This document shows positions 15,596-24,902 of a stretch of 33,848 nucleotides of DNA, one piece after another. Location: positions 1 through 33,848 of the forward strand of contig JAKOSN010000218.1 of NCBI GenBank assembly GCA_029777335.1, in the 5' to 3' direction. Both the position numbers and the translations under genes were made by a program. The stretch's first letter is position 1; every line of letters starts with the position of its first letter. The stretch is from Planctomycetota bacterium (GTDB lineage Bacteria > Planctomycetota > Planctomycetia > Gemmatales > Gemmataceae). The notes beneath the pieces were generated by a model. That model worked only from the letters and a program-made list of their open reading frames with translations, had not been told where the DNA came from and did no database searches.

Positions 15596-16621
15596 TTAGC
15601 GTCCCATCAACTTCTGCATGATGTACAGTTCCAGCGCCTCGTAGTTCCGCTCGGCGCGATAGCTCTCCACCCGGGCGGTATCCACGCTCCGCACCACATC
15701 GAGCAAGCGCAGGAAGATCTCCTTGCTGTTGGCCAGGTGCCGGGTCTGCTCTTCCGGTTTGGTGGTGCGCATCGCCTTCACATCCAGGCCGACACAGCCG
15801 TCGTAGCCCGCACGTTCCAGTACCCAGACCGTGTTGAAGGCGCGGCGCAGATCCACCGAACCAAAAACCTTGTCCTGGTCGTATTTCAGCCCATTCTGAT
15901 CGTTCAGATGCACACTCCACAGCTTTTTGTGCCACAAGGTGTATGCCATGTCGTCGGAGGGATCCAGCCCGGCCAGGATGGAATGGGCCGATTCAATCAG
16001 CACGCCACACCGATCCGGATCCACCGTGCGGTAGCAGAGCGCCAGGAAATGTCCCGGTGTCGGCAGATAGGCTTGATCCATCGGTTCGTTCGGCTTCATC
16101 TCGCCCAGGATGCGAATGGACCGATCGTACTCCAGCAACGCATTCACCGCATCGAGCAGATACTGAGCCGACCGCAGGGGATCCTTCGCCTCGCGGATAT
16201 ACGTTCCTTCGCGGGCCAACCACAGGACGATATCCCGTGTCCCTATGGCGTTGGCGATATCCACGCTCCGTTTGGCCCGATCGATCGCTGCGCGACGTTC
16301 TGCCGGGTTATTGGAGGTGAACCCGCCATCGATCGTGTTGGGATGTTCCCACAACCGCGGAGCGATGAATTCGCAGAACAGCCCCTCGTCATCCAGCATC
16401 TTCTTGACCGTGCGCACCCCGTCGAGGGTGGCCTGAGGAGACAGTTCGACCGGAACGACATCATCGTCGTGGAATTGCACGCCGTCGAAACCGAGTTTCT
16501 TGTATTCACGAATCTTGGCGGCGAACTCCACCTCGGGGCGCACGGGGGGACCGAAGGGATCAGCTCCCGTACTGATATTCCAGGGCCCAAAGGTGAAACG
16601 ATAGCTACGTGCACTGTTCAT
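15596..16621 (-). CDS. Xylose-isomerase-like TIM-barrel sugar isomerase with altered metal ligand
   Basis: Related to the short (class I, actinobacterial) xylose isomerases: FTFGPWNIST, FHDDD with H51 and D54 (H54/D57 of the Streptomyces enzyme), GGFTSN, E174 and K176 in EMKPNEP, E210 and H213 in ESAHSILAG, and KYDQD with D248 and D250. LDVKAMRT with D280 follows. Aligned by eye, the metal-1 ligand Asp245 of the Streptomyces enzyme becomes H238 (VHLNDQ against IDLNGQ). A mixed Glu/Asp/His metal site is typical of sugar epimerases, so the substrate may not be xylose. Length 341 is about 45 residues shorter than the classical enzyme, mainly at the C-terminus. Start 16621 has AAGGAG 10 bases upstream. 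No xylulokinase or xylose transporter is near. Confidence 0.88.
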   Translation of the reverse strand: MNSARSYRFTFGPWNISTGADPFGPPVRPEVEFAAKIREYKKLGFDGVQFHDDDVVPVELSPQATLDGVRTVKKMLDDEGLFCEFIAPRLWEHPNTIDGGFTSNNPAERRAAIDRAKRSVDIANAIGTRDIVLWLAREGTYIREAKDPLRSAQYLLDAVNALLEYDRSIRILGEMKPNEPMDQAYLPTPGHFLALCYRTVDPDRCGVLIESAHSILAGLDPSDDMAYTLWHKKLWSVHLNDQNGLKYDQDKVFGSVDLRRAFNTVWVLERAGYDGCVGLDVKAMRTTKPEEQTRHLANSKEIFLRLLDVVRSVDTARVESYRAERNYEALELYIMQKLMGR

Positions 16622-16956
16622 GATCAGCTTGCTCCTTGCTGGCGATGAAGAGGATGGCAACCCCGCTGGATTCCCATTGTTATCGACAGAGTAGGCACTC
16701 GAAGGAGGATTGACGAGGCGAGAGGCGCCCCGAGCGACCGCCTGCGCAGCGCTGCTGCCTCGGGGCGCCCCTTGGCTGGACTGGCCTGCGCATCTAGAAT
16801 CCGCTTCGGTGCAATCACGCCGAAATTCGCCCTCGGGGGAAATGGTCTGCGGCGTTGCCGAACGGGCACCTCACCGCTGGCCGGGGAAAATGGGCACGCT
16901 CGCCTGCTGCACCGTTGCGCTGCCCGCTTCAGGGAGTCTGCTCCCAGGTAACAGGC
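16622..16956. other. 335-base divergent intergenic region (isomerase / permease)
   Basis: Holds the ribosome site of the isomerase at its left edge and a long GC-rich inverted repeat (listed separately). I find no convincing -35/-10 pair on either strand and no small gene that looks real. Confidence 0.55.
16724..16769. repeat. Perfect 11-bp inverted repeat in a divergent intergenic region
   Basis: Arms ggcgccccgag (16724-16734) and ctcggggcgcc (16759-16769) are exact reverse complements around a 24-base loop. The loop itself contains the palindrome gcagcgctgc. The repeat lies about 100 bases ahead of the isomerase start and 190 bases ahead of the permease start, so it is not at a gene end. 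Possible leader structure or regulator site. Confidence 0.45.
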
Positions 16957-19599
16957 ATGTCCACCCATGACGCCTCCGCGACGCCTTCGCGGGCACAACA
17001 AGCCCTGCGCACCGCCGGGGTCATTGTCATCAGCAGCGTCACTTTTTCCTTTATCACCTATTGGCGAACCGCGGCCGTGGTCCTGTGCGACCTCGGGAGC
17101 ACCGCCTTTTACATCGGCGGTATCGTCGAGCAATCCATTGGGCCAGCGGCTCCCTGGTTTATTCTGGCGGTGATGCTCTTCAGCTATGCCGTGCGCTGGG
17201 TGTACATTGAAAGCTGCACCCTGTTTGTGCGCGGCGGTGTCTACCGCGTGGTCCGCGAGGCGATGGGACCGCTTCCCGCCCGCGTGGCAGTCTCGGCCCT
17301 GATCTTCGACTACATTCTCACCGGACCCATCAGCGGGGTTTCCGCCGGCCAGTACATTGTCGGCCTGCTCCTGGAGTTGATCAGTCATACGGCGGGCGTG
17401 AAAATCAGTCGCGACACCTCCGAACTCTGCAAACACTGGGGGTCGGTTCTCATCGCCTGCGCCATCACCATCTACTTCTTCCGCAAAAATCTGATCGGCA
17501 TTCATGAATCGAGCGAGAAGGCTCTCAAGATCATGATCGTCACGACGGTGATGGCGGTCGTGATGATCACCTGGTGCGGGGTCACACTGGCGATGCGCCC
17601 CGCAGGCGAGATCAATGCCGTCCCCATTGAACCCGATCTGCGGCCAAAGATGAACCTGGCCGCCGAGATGGAAGAAAATCCCACGGGGTTTCTCAGGAGC
17701 ACCACCCTGGGCAAAAGCCTGAACAATCTCTCGGGCGCGAACTGGTTGTCGCTCCTGGGGGCCGTCGGCATTTGCCTGGCCTTTGGGCACTCCATCCTGG
17801 CGATGAGCGGCGAGGAAACGCTGGCGCAGGTCTATCGCGAGGTGGAATCGCCCAAATTGCTCAACTTCAAGAAGGCCGCCTTCGTGGTGTTCGTTTACAG
17901 CCTGTTGTTCACCGGCGGAATCAGTTTCCTCGCCGTGATGCTCATTCCCAACGAGGTGCGCATGCGGGACTATGCGGACAACCTCATTGGGGGGCTGGCG
18001 ATGAATGTCTGGGCGCCGCAGTGGGCGCAACCGTGGGCGCCCTTGTTGCTCAACGGCTTCGTGGTGCTGGTGGGCTTCCTGGTGCTGGCCGGGGCGTGTA
18101 ATACCGCCATCATCGGTTCCAACGGGGTGCTCAACCGCGTGGCTGAGGACGGGGTTGTGCCGGCATGGTTCCTCCGGCCCCATCCCCGGTACGGGACCAC
18201 CTACCGCATCCTCTATGTCATCCTGGTCCTGCAGCTGGGCACAATCATCTTCAGTCGAGGGGATGTTCTCTGGCTGGGGGAAGCCTATGCCTTCGGCGTG
18301 GTCTGGAGCTTTGTCTTCCAGGCGCTGTCGATGACCATTCTGCGCTTCCGCGATCCGCGTCCGCGCGCCTTCAAGGTGCCGCTCAACATTCCGCTGGGAA
18401 AGGTGGAACTCCCCCTCGGGCTGATCCTGATCCTGCTCATCCTCCTGGCCGCCGCGATCATGAACCTGCTCACCAAGGAACTGGCGACCATCGGCGGGGT
18501 CACCTTTACCATCATCTTTTTTACGCTTTTTACCCTCTCTGAACTCTATTATGAGCGCAAACGGCGCGGGGTGAAACACGAACACCTGGAGCAGTTCAAC
18601 CGCGCGACCGCCCCGCAGGTCACCCCGGCTACCCTGGGATTGAGCAAACCGTTCCGCAAACTGGTCGCCATCCGTTCGCCGCAAAATCTCTTCATGCTGG
18701 AAAAGTCCCTCGCCGAAACGGACCCGGACACAACCGAGGTGGTGGTGATGACGGCGAAGGAGATTCCCCCTGGTGGCTCGCCTCTCCCCGAGGACATCGA
18801 GCTGGACATCTACGATCAGCAGCTGATGACCGCGGTGGTCACGGTCGCGGAACACGCCGGCAAGGAAGTCAAGCCTGTGATTGCGCCGACGAACAATCCG
18901 CTCCATGCCGTGATCCGCATGGCGAAGGATCTGCAAGCGCAGGAGTTGATTCTCGGCGCCTCCAACAAGTACACCGCCGACGAACAGCTGGAGCAGATCG
19001 CCTTTTACTGGATCAGCCTCCACGAGGGGCAAACGGCGCCCTTGACGGTGCGTCTGCTCAGTCGGCAACGCGATGTCTTCCTCGACCTGGGGGGTGGCAG
19101 CCGCATTCCCAAGATCAGCGAACGCAAGGCGCGCACGGTCGCCGAACTCCGCGCTGCCGGGGTGGGGGTGGATCGCGTGCTGCTGGTGCATGATGGCAGC
19201 GTGGGAGCCAGTGATTTGCTCCAATCTGTGTTCACCATGCTCGACCCGGACGTTGATCTGGGCGTGGTTCGTCTCAAGCCTCCTCCCACGGCACCGGAGG
19301 AAACGGACCTGATCGCCCAGGATCAGGCGCGCATCCGCAAACTGGGGCGCGAGGTTGCGATGCACGAGATCAAGGGAGAATGGGGAGCCGAGGTCGTGCG
19401 CATTGCACGCGAAAATAACTACGACCTGATCGTCCTGCCGCTGACTCCCGAACACAAGGGCGAGAACGGGGAACTGCTGGACCGACCCAGCAACGAGGTC
19501 CTCCGCAACGCCCATTGTCGCGTGTTCCTGGCGGTTCCCCCGGTCATTCCCGACCAGGTGGTTGACGTCGAGCAACCCGCGCAACCAGCGGCTCAGTGA
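16957..19599 (+). CDS. APC-superfamily amino acid permease with C-terminal universal-stress-type domains
   Basis: Secondary transporter, probably for amino acids, with about twelve membrane segments over residues 17-530. The first half includes TAGVIVISSVTFSFITYW and a conserved core with GPISGVSAGQYIVG. The remaining 350 residues are soluble and contain two modules like UspA. One covers about 565-720 and has LVAIRSPQNLFMLEKSL and LILGASNKYTADEQLEQI. The second covers about 735-870 and has RVLLVHDGSVGASDLLQS and YDLIVLPLTPEH. Such tails are thought to sense nucleotides. Start ATG 16957 gives 880 residues; the ribosome site is weak. The same DNA has a very long open frame on the other strand, which I treat as a shadow. 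Substrate unknown. Confidence 0.9.
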   Translation: MSTHDASATPSRAQQALRTAGVIVISSVTFSFITYWRTAAVVLCDLGSTAFYIGGIVEQSIGPAAPWFILAVMLFSYAVRWVYIESCTLFVRGGVYRVVREAMGPLPARVAVSALIFDYILTGPISGVSAGQYIVGLLLELISHTAGVKISRDTSELCKHWGSVLIACAITIYFFRKNLIGIHESSEKALKIMIVTTVMAVVMITWCGVTLAMRPAGEINAVPIEPDLRPKMNLAAEMEENPTGFLRSTTLGKSLNNLSGANWLSLLGAVGICLAFGHSILAMSGEETLAQVYREVESPKLLNFKKAAFVVFVYSLLFTGGISFLAVMLIPNEVRMRDYADNLIGGLAMNVWAPQWAQPWAPLLLNGFVVLVGFLVLAGACNTAIIGSNGVLNRVAEDGVVPAWFLRPHPRYGTTYRILYVILVLQLGTIIFSRGDVLWLGEAYAFGVVWSFVFQALSMTILRFRDPRPRAFKVPLNIPLGKVELPLGLILILLILLAAAIMNLLTKELATIGGVTFTIIFFTLFTLSELYYERKRRGVKHEHLEQFNRATAPQVTPATLGLSKPFRKLVAIRSPQNLFMLEKSLAETDPDTTEVVVMTAKEIPPGGSPLPEDIELDIYDQQLMTAVVTVAEHAGKEVKPVIAPTNNPLHAVIRMAKDLQAQELILGASNKYTADEQLEQIAFYWISLHEGQTAPLTVRLLSRQRDVFLDLGGGSRIPKISERKARTVAELRAAGVGVDRVLLVHDGSVGASDLLQSVFTMLDPDVDLGVVRLKPPPTAPEETDLIAQDQARIRKLGREVAMHEIKGEWGAEVVRIARENNYDLIVLPLTPEHKGENGELLDRPSNEVLRNAHCRVFLAVPPVIPDQVVDVEQPAQPAAQ

Positions 19600-19624
19600 T
19601 CCGATCCACCGCGAAACTCCTCCG

Positions 19625-19669
19625 CCCTGGGGTGACTCCGAGCAACGGACGGCTCTCGGCCCCCCAGGG
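19625..19669. terminator. Hairpin between the convergent permease and TIM-barrel genes
   Basis: Arms ccctgggg (19625-19632) and ccccaggg (19662-19669) pair perfectly. Inside, ccgag and ctcgg can pair again to extend the structure. It lies 25 bases after the permease stop and 14 bases beyond the end of the opposing gene. No T tract on either strand. Confidence 0.45.
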
Positions 19670-19683
19670 TGCGCGGCGTGCCC

Positions 19684-20919
19684 TTACTCCACGCTGATTT
19701 TGTACAGGTGCACGTCCCACGGACCAAAGGCATCGCGAAACTCACCGTCGCGCATTTCGAGGGTCCTTTTTTCGTTCAGCACCTCCACCTTCGCTCGCCC
19801 CTTCAGTCCGGGAACGGTGAAACGCGCGAGCGCCTTCCCATCGCGCATCGCCACCGCAAAGACGTAGACCGCCCCCTGGTGACGCCGGCTCGTCGCCTCA
19901 ATGGGGACCTCGCGGGCGGAACTTTCCACGGCAACCCCTGCGCGCAACACCGGGCTGTTCAGAACCGGAGCCAAATCCTGGATCTGCTGATTGATCGCGG
20001 TGACCTTCGCCAGCATCTCCGCGTCGGCGAACAGACCGGCCTCGATAAACTTCGGTTTAAATTGATGCACAAAGTAGATGAGGCCGCGCGATCCACGAAT
20101 CAGCGACATCCAAACTTCCGCTTTCACCTGCTGCGGGGTCGCCTTCGCCTTGGGGTTGCTGATGTGCGTGCACTCAATGCAGTTCCAGACCGGCTTCCGA
20201 TCCTCGGACCATTTGCGTAACCGACTCACCCCGTCGGCCACATACCACAGTTTCCCCGCGATTTCCCGATGCTCATGGCAGGCGGGGTAGATATCGAAGG
20301 ACGCCAGATCGCACCCTTTGAGATATTCGGGATAGTCTTCGGGGTGATTGGTCCGCGTGCCCCGCCCAATGTAACGATCCCAGGCAACTCCCTGCCCAAG
20401 ATTCAGGAGGATGGGACGCGTTGGATCGGCTTTCTTCAGCTTGTGATAATCCTCGATGATCTTCGTCGGCAAGATCGGCGGACCGTAGCCCTTTCCACGC
20501 CCAAGGGACTGGGCATTGTCCGGCTCATCGCCATGCATCCAGCCAATAATCGTCGGATCGTCCCGATGTTGCAGTCCCACCGCGTTCTGCGCACAGATGA
20601 CTCGCATCCCGTGTTTCTTCAACGCGGCGAGTTGTTCCTCGGTCGGTCCCTTCCACAAACCGACGTACACATTGAACCCTGCTGCCCTGTACTTCGGAGC
20701 GACGGCAGGAGATTGCAACCAGACAGCGATCGGGAAGAAGTTGGGATCGGTCGGCACGCCATTTTTCCAGGACGCGTACGGGCTCTGTTGCGCGGCGCCC
20801 TCCTCTCTGCCGGCGCCATCCCCGGGAGAAGCAGGCGCTTTCTGCGCCGTGGCGCTTGCCACCGCGAAGGCCAGAGGGACGGCCAGCACTCCCAGGAAGA
20901 TCATGGTGTTGCGTCGCAT
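19684..20919 (-). CDS. Secreted TIM-barrel glycosidase-like protein
   Basis: Probable exported carbohydrate-active enzyme of 411 residues. Start 20919 has GGGGAG upstream and begins a clear signal peptide (MRRNTM, then IFLGVLAVPLAFAVASATAQ). The mature part starts with WKNGVPTDPNFFPIAVWLQ and has the rhythm of a beta/alpha barrel similar to beta-galactosidase-like proteins of the GH42/GH5 clan. Examples are FNVYVGLWKG, WMHGDEPDN, LASFDIYPACH, WNCIECTHI and GLIYFVHQF. Glu in WMHGDEPDN and in WNCIECTH are candidate catalytic residues, by analogy only. The C-terminal 100 residues form a beta domain. It is divergent from the metalloprotease gene, with 377 bases between. Confidence 0.75.
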   Translation of the reverse strand: MRRNTMIFLGVLAVPLAFAVASATAQKAPASPGDGAGREEGAAQQSPYASWKNGVPTDPNFFPIAVWLQSPAVAPKYRAAGFNVYVGLWKGPTEEQLAALKKHGMRVICAQNAVGLQHRDDPTIIGWMHGDEPDNAQSLGRGKGYGPPILPTKIIEDYHKLKKADPTRPILLNLGQGVAWDRYIGRGTRTNHPEDYPEYLKGCDLASFDIYPACHEHREIAGKLWYVADGVSRLRKWSEDRKPVWNCIECTHISNPKAKATPQQVKAEVWMSLIRGSRGLIYFVHQFKPKFIEAGLFADAEMLAKVTAINQQIQDLAPVLNSPVLRAGVAVESSAREVPIEATSRRHQGAVYVFAVAMRDGKALARFTVPGLKGRAKVEVLNEKRTLEMRDGEFRDAFGPWDVHLYKISVE

Positions 20920-21296
20920 CGCGGTTCTCCCCGTCGATTCAGCACCGTGCCCATTCAGGATCGCTTTCCGATCTGCTCCTCTGTTCGTCGCTCTACTGTA
21001 ACCGTTCTCCCTGGCAGCTGTCCACCTTGCCATCGTTCGAGCGCACCTCTCGCGATCGTTTGACGAGAGGTCCGCTCCCGGACAGGCCACTGTCAGAGGT
21101 GCCCTTTCCCCGGCACCTTCGCGAGTCCCCCCGACCGATCGTAAGCCCCCTCCAAGGAGGATCCGTATTCATCTCGTCCAGTTGCTCCTTGCCCTGGAAG
21201 AATAGGCAAGATAAGGTGGGATTCAGGTCGCCTGCTCGCCCGGAACGAGAGGCTACGCACCGACATTGCTCGCTGCCATTCTCCGAGGATTGCTTC
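20920..21296. other. 377-base divergent intergenic region (glycosidase-like / metalloprotease)
   Basis: No gene of convincing character is present, although the metalloprotease frame is open through it. It contains an 8-base inverted repeat at 21045-21071 (listed separately) and the two ribosome sites at its ends. Possible -10 elements such as GATAAG near 21210 lack a good partner. Confidence 0.55.
21045..21071. repeat. Operator-like inverted repeat ACCTCTCG-N11-CGAGAGGT
   Basis: Eight-base arms 21045-21052 and 21064-21071 are exact reverse complements. The spacing is about two helical turns centre to centre, as for a dimeric regulator. The site is 126 bases ahead of the glycosidase-like start and 226 bases ahead of the protease start. 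Confidence 0.35.
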
Positions 21297-24005
21297 ATGA
21301 AGCACCGTTATTTTCTGCTTTCCATTCCCCTGCTCGGGATGTTGCTGTTGCTGGGCCATGGGCCTTCCCTCCCTGGTCAGGTTCAGGCCGCGCCAGAACC
21401 GCCGGAGAAGAAGTTCGAGGACTTTGACAAGGTGGTCAAGGGGGCGAAGGAGATCGAGGGACTCTTTCGGCTTCATCGCAAGGACGACAATCTCTTTGCC
21501 GAGATTCTGCCACACCAGCTGAATCGACCCTATCTCCTCCCCATCGCCATTGCCAACGGCGCCGGAATGGGTGGGCATACGCTCAACTTCGACGAGCAGT
21601 GGGTGGTACTGTTCAAACGGGTGGGCGATCGTGTGCAGCTGATTCGCCGGAACGTGCGCTTCCAGGCCAAGCCCGGCTCGCCGACCGCGCGCGCGGTGGA
21701 AACCACCTACACCGATTCGATCCTGCTGGCCCTGCGCATTCATGCGATTCACCCCTCGCGCCAGAGTTTGCTCATCAACCTCAACGACATCTTCATGAGT
21801 GACTTTGCCCAGCTGCATCTCGGTTCGTTCGATCCCAGCCGCTCCAGCTGGAACAAGGTGAAGGCGTTCCCGCGCAATATCGAGGTGCAGGTGGCGGCCA
21901 CCTTCGCTGGCGGAGGTCGCCAAAGTGACAGTGTGATCGATTCCCGGGGTGTGACTGTGGTCGTTCACTACGGCCTGTGTGAATTGCCCCCCGATGGCTA
22001 CCAGGCGCGCCTGGCGGACGATCGCGTGGGCTATTTCCTTTCGGTCGTGAAGGATTTCAGCAACGATTCCCGCGATACCAGCTACATGCGTTACATCAAT
22101 CGCTGGCGACTGGAACGTGCCGAGCCGCTCGATCCGAAGCGGCCCAACAAGCTCTCCGCCCCCAAGAAGAAGATCGTGTTCTGGATCGAGAACACCGTGC
22201 CAGATGAATATCGCGCCTATGTGCGCGAGGGGATTCTGGAGTGGAACAAGGCGTTCGAGAAGATTGGCTTCCGCGATGCCATCGAGGTGCGCCAGCAAGA
22301 GAGCGAGGATTTCGATCCGGAAGATATCAATTATAACACCTTCCGCTGGATCACCACGGATGGCGGCTTTGCCATGGGACCGTCCCGGGCCAATCCGCTC
22401 ACCGGCGAAATCCTCGATGCCGACATCATTTTCGATGCCAGCATGGTGCGCTTCTGGAAAGAAGAGTATCAACTTACCAGTGCCAGCGCCCCGGCGAGCC
22501 TGATCGAGGCGACGCGCAGGGGCTGGGGATTGGCGCAGTTCCCCGGCCAGAGCCGCGGCTGGAATCAACCCCGGCTGGCCGACCGTGACCAGGAAAGCTC
22601 AACCGACCGTCGGCTCGATCCGCGCTGGCTGGCGATCCGCCAGGGCGCCTGCCAGTGCGTCAATCATCGCAAATTTGAGCTGGGGATGGCGGCCATGGCG
22701 CTCGCTGCACGCGGCAATCTCAAACCCGGCGAAAAGGTCCCCGAAGAGTTGATCGGCCAGGCCATCAAGGAAGTGGTGATGCACGAGGTGGGCCACACCC
22801 TCGGTCTGCGGCACAACTTCAAGGCCAGCACCATGCTGAAAAACGAGGAACTGCACGACCTCAACGTCACGCGCAAGCGGGGGCTCGTCGGTTCGGTGAT
22901 GGATTACACCCCGGTGAACCTGGCACCCAGGGGAGTCAAGCAGGGCGACTACTTCACCTCGACCATTGGTCCCTACGATTACTGGGCTATCGAGTACGCC
23001 TACAAACCCCTGAGCGGGGGGACCGAGGGCGAACTGGCGGAACTGCAGAAGATTGCCCAGCGCGGCGCGGAATCGGGGCATGATTATGGCACCGACGAGG
23101 ATCTGTACTCCACCTCCGATCCGTTGATCAACGTCTGGGACATCGGCAGCGATCCGATGAAGTTTGCCCAGGATCGCATGGTTCTCGCCGAGGAATTGCT
23201 CAAGGGTCTGCAGGATCGCGTGGTTGACAAGGGCGAGGGCTACCAGCGCGCGCGAACCGCTTTTGCCATGTTGTTGATGCAATACGGCAATGGCGCGCAT
23301 CTGGTGGCGAATTACATCGGGGGCGAGTATGCCAATCGCGACCACCGAGGCGACCCAAGTGGACGCGATCCCTTCATTCCGGTGAAGGCCGACAAACAGC
23401 GGGAAGCGCTGAAGTTCCTGCAGGAGAAGATTCTCAGTGATCGTCCCTTCCAGTTTTCGCCGGAGTTGCTGCGCAAGCTGGCGGCCGATCGCTGGTGGCA
23501 CTGGGGCAATGACACGGCCATCATGCAACCGGTGGAGTATCCGGTTCACGAACGCGTGCTGATGATCCATCGCGTCGTTCTGAACCATCTCTTTTCAACC
23601 GCAGTACTCACGCGCATTCAGAATAACAGTTTAAAGACCGACAAAGGAGAAAAACCGCTTACCATTGCCGAGGTCTTTCGGGCGCTGACCGACGCCATCT
23701 GGCAGGACCTGAGCGTGAAGGAGAACAAGGAAGGAAAGAAGGTCCTGGCAACGTCGATCATCATGCGGAATCTGCAACGCGAGCATCTGAGTGATCTGTC
23801 CCGACTCGTTCTGGGGACCAGTCGTGTTCCCCCGGACGCGCGGAGCCTGGCGCGGATGCATCTACGAACCATTGGCACACAAATTAGCGGGGTGCTCGCT
23901 GACAAGAAGGTGGAGATCGACGATACAACACGTGCCCATCTGGAGGAATGCCACGAGCGCATTGGCAAGGTGCTCGGCGCTTCGCTCCAGGCGACACAAC
24001 CTTGA
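21297..24005 (+). CDS. Secreted zinc-dependent metalloprotease (HExxHxxGxxH type)
   Basis: Exported zinc peptidase of 902 residues. Start 21297 has GAGG 8 bases upstream and opens a signal peptide (MKHRYFLLSIPLLGMLLLLG). The N-terminal 250 residues form the beta-rich region seen before the catalytic domain in the DUF5117-type family. The catalytic site HEVGHTLGLRH gives H496, E497, H500 and H506 as ligands and base. M535 in SVMDYTP is the Met-turn, so the protein is metzincin-like. A later stretch (YWAIEYAYKPLSG) and a C-terminal helical region complete the usual family length. These proteins are common in planctomycetes and Bacteroidetes; substrate unknown. It is divergent from the glycosidase-like gene and ends in an intrinsic terminator. 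Confidence 0.93.
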   Translation: MKHRYFLLSIPLLGMLLLLGHGPSLPGQVQAAPEPPEKKFEDFDKVVKGAKEIEGLFRLHRKDDNLFAEILPHQLNRPYLLPIAIANGAGMGGHTLNFDEQWVVLFKRVGDRVQLIRRNVRFQAKPGSPTARAVETTYTDSILLALRIHAIHPSRQSLLINLNDIFMSDFAQLHLGSFDPSRSSWNKVKAFPRNIEVQVAATFAGGGRQSDSVIDSRGVTVVVHYGLCELPPDGYQARLADDRVGYFLSVVKDFSNDSRDTSYMRYINRWRLERAEPLDPKRPNKLSAPKKKIVFWIENTVPDEYRAYVREGILEWNKAFEKIGFRDAIEVRQQESEDFDPEDINYNTFRWITTDGGFAMGPSRANPLTGEILDADIIFDASMVRFWKEEYQLTSASAPASLIEATRRGWGLAQFPGQSRGWNQPRLADRDQESSTDRRLDPRWLAIRQGACQCVNHRKFELGMAAMALAARGNLKPGEKVPEELIGQAIKEVVMHEVGHTLGLRHNFKASTMLKNEELHDLNVTRKRGLVGSVMDYTPVNLAPRGVKQGDYFTSTIGPYDYWAIEYAYKPLSGGTEGELAELQKIAQRGAESGHDYGTDEDLYSTSDPLINVWDIGSDPMKFAQDRMVLAEELLKGLQDRVVDKGEGYQRARTAFAMLLMQYGNGAHLVANYIGGEYANRDHRGDPSGRDPFIPVKADKQREALKFLQEKILSDRPFQFSPELLRKLAADRWWHWGNDTAIMQPVEYPVHERVLMIHRVVLNHLFSTAVLTRIQNNSLKTDKGEKPLTIAEVFRALTDAIWQDLSVKENKEGKKVLATSIIMRNLQREHLSDLSRLVLGTSRVPPDARSLARMHLRTIGTQISGVLADKKVEIDDTTRAHLEECHERIGKVLGASLQATQP

Positions 24006-24031
24006 CGCGAGCGTCCCGTTGCGAGTCCACT

Positions 24032-24073
24032 CGGGAGCGCGAGGCGGCCCATCCCCCTCGCGCTCCCGTTTTT
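24032..24073 (+). terminator. Intrinsic terminator after the metalloprotease gene
   Basis: Arms cgggagcgcgagg (24032-24044) and cctcgcgctcccg (24056-24068) pair perfectly over 13 bp with an 11-base loop, and TTTTT follows at 24069-24073. The best terminator in the window and the only one with a T run. Confidence 0.85.
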
Positions 24074-24213
24074 GATTCCCCGATGCCCATTCGCTTCTTG
24101 TGTCAGCTACGTACCTCGCCATCGCCCCTGGCACTTGCTATCTTGCTAACCAGACATCAAACCGAGACACCCGTGGAACGATCGGCTGCTGGCGCGCGTG
24201 AGGGACGCACACG

Positions 24214-24882
24214 ATGAATTTCGACATCCAGGGGAATCCGGATTTTGGCGACCTGACCATCACTCTCCAACCCGGGGAAGCCATCTGGGCGGAGTCTGGG
24301 GCCATGAGTCGCATGAGCCGGCATCTCGATGTAAAAACCCACCTGATCGGGGGGATGCTCAAGGCGGTGGTGCGCAAACTGGTGGGGGGCGAATCGCTCT
24401 TTGTCGCGGAGTACGCCAACCCCGCCAACTCAGGCGAGCCGATGTTCGCCTCCTTTGCCCCGGCCATCCCCGGTTCGATTCTGCATCGCAAAATCAGTCC
24501 CGGCGCACCCTTCTATCTGACCGCGGGGTCCTACCTGGCCTGTACCCCCGGGATGGATCTGCACACCCGGTTCGGCGGACTGAAGGCGTTTTTCTCTGGC
24601 GAGGGCGCCTTTTTCCTGGAAGCCGCCGGCTCGGGGGATCTCTTCTTCAACGCCTACGGCGGGGTGGTGGAGAAAACGATTGAGGGCTCGTTCGTCGTCG
24701 ATACGGGCCACCTGGTGGCGTGGGAACCCTCGCTCGACTACTCCATCGCCGGAATGGGAGGGCTGAAACAAACGCTCTTTTCTGGCGAAGGACTGGTGAT
24801 GAAGTTTCGCGGGCAAGGAAAGATCTACCTGCAAACGCGCCACATGGCGAGCCTGGCGGGCTGGCTGCGCTCGTATCTCTAA
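24214..24882 (+). CDS. AIM24 family protein, copy 1
   Basis: First of three tandem genes for AIM24-type beta-sandwich proteins (DUF124/TIGR00266), 222 residues. Family marks are ESGAMSRMS near residues 27-35, GGLKAFFSGEGAFF in the middle, VDTGHLVAWEPSLDY, and GEGLVMKFRGQGKIYLQT near the C-terminus. No signal peptide or membrane helix; probably cytoplasmic or peripheral. In yeast, Aim24 is linked to mitochondrial inner-membrane organisation; bacterial function is not established. Start ATG 24214 has GAGGGA 9 bases upstream. It lies 20 bases ahead of copy 2, so the three genes form an operon, probably starting in the 140 bases after the terminator at 24073. Confidence 0.92.
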   Translation: MNFDIQGNPDFGDLTITLQPGEAIWAESGAMSRMSRHLDVKTHLIGGMLKAVVRKLVGGESLFVAEYANPANSGEPMFASFAPAIPGSILHRKISPGAPFYLTAGSYLACTPGMDLHTRFGGLKAFFSGEGAFFLEAAGSGDLFFNAYGGVVEKTIEGSFVVDTGHLVAWEPSLDYSIAGMGGLKQTLFSGEGLVMKFRGQGKIYLQTRHMASLAGWLRSYL

Positions 24883-24902
24883 GCCTTCAACGGGAGCTAT
24901 TC

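Noticed and set aside
16624..19584. 986-codon open frame opposite the permease
   Set aside because: Its product is a His/Arg/Asp/Gln-rich low-complexity string with no motifs. It mirrors a clear membrane protein, as expected of a shadow in GC-rich DNA.
20856..21296. N-terminal extension of the metalloprotease frame
   Set aside because: A typical ribosome site and a signal peptide start at 21297; the extension would hide the signal peptide.
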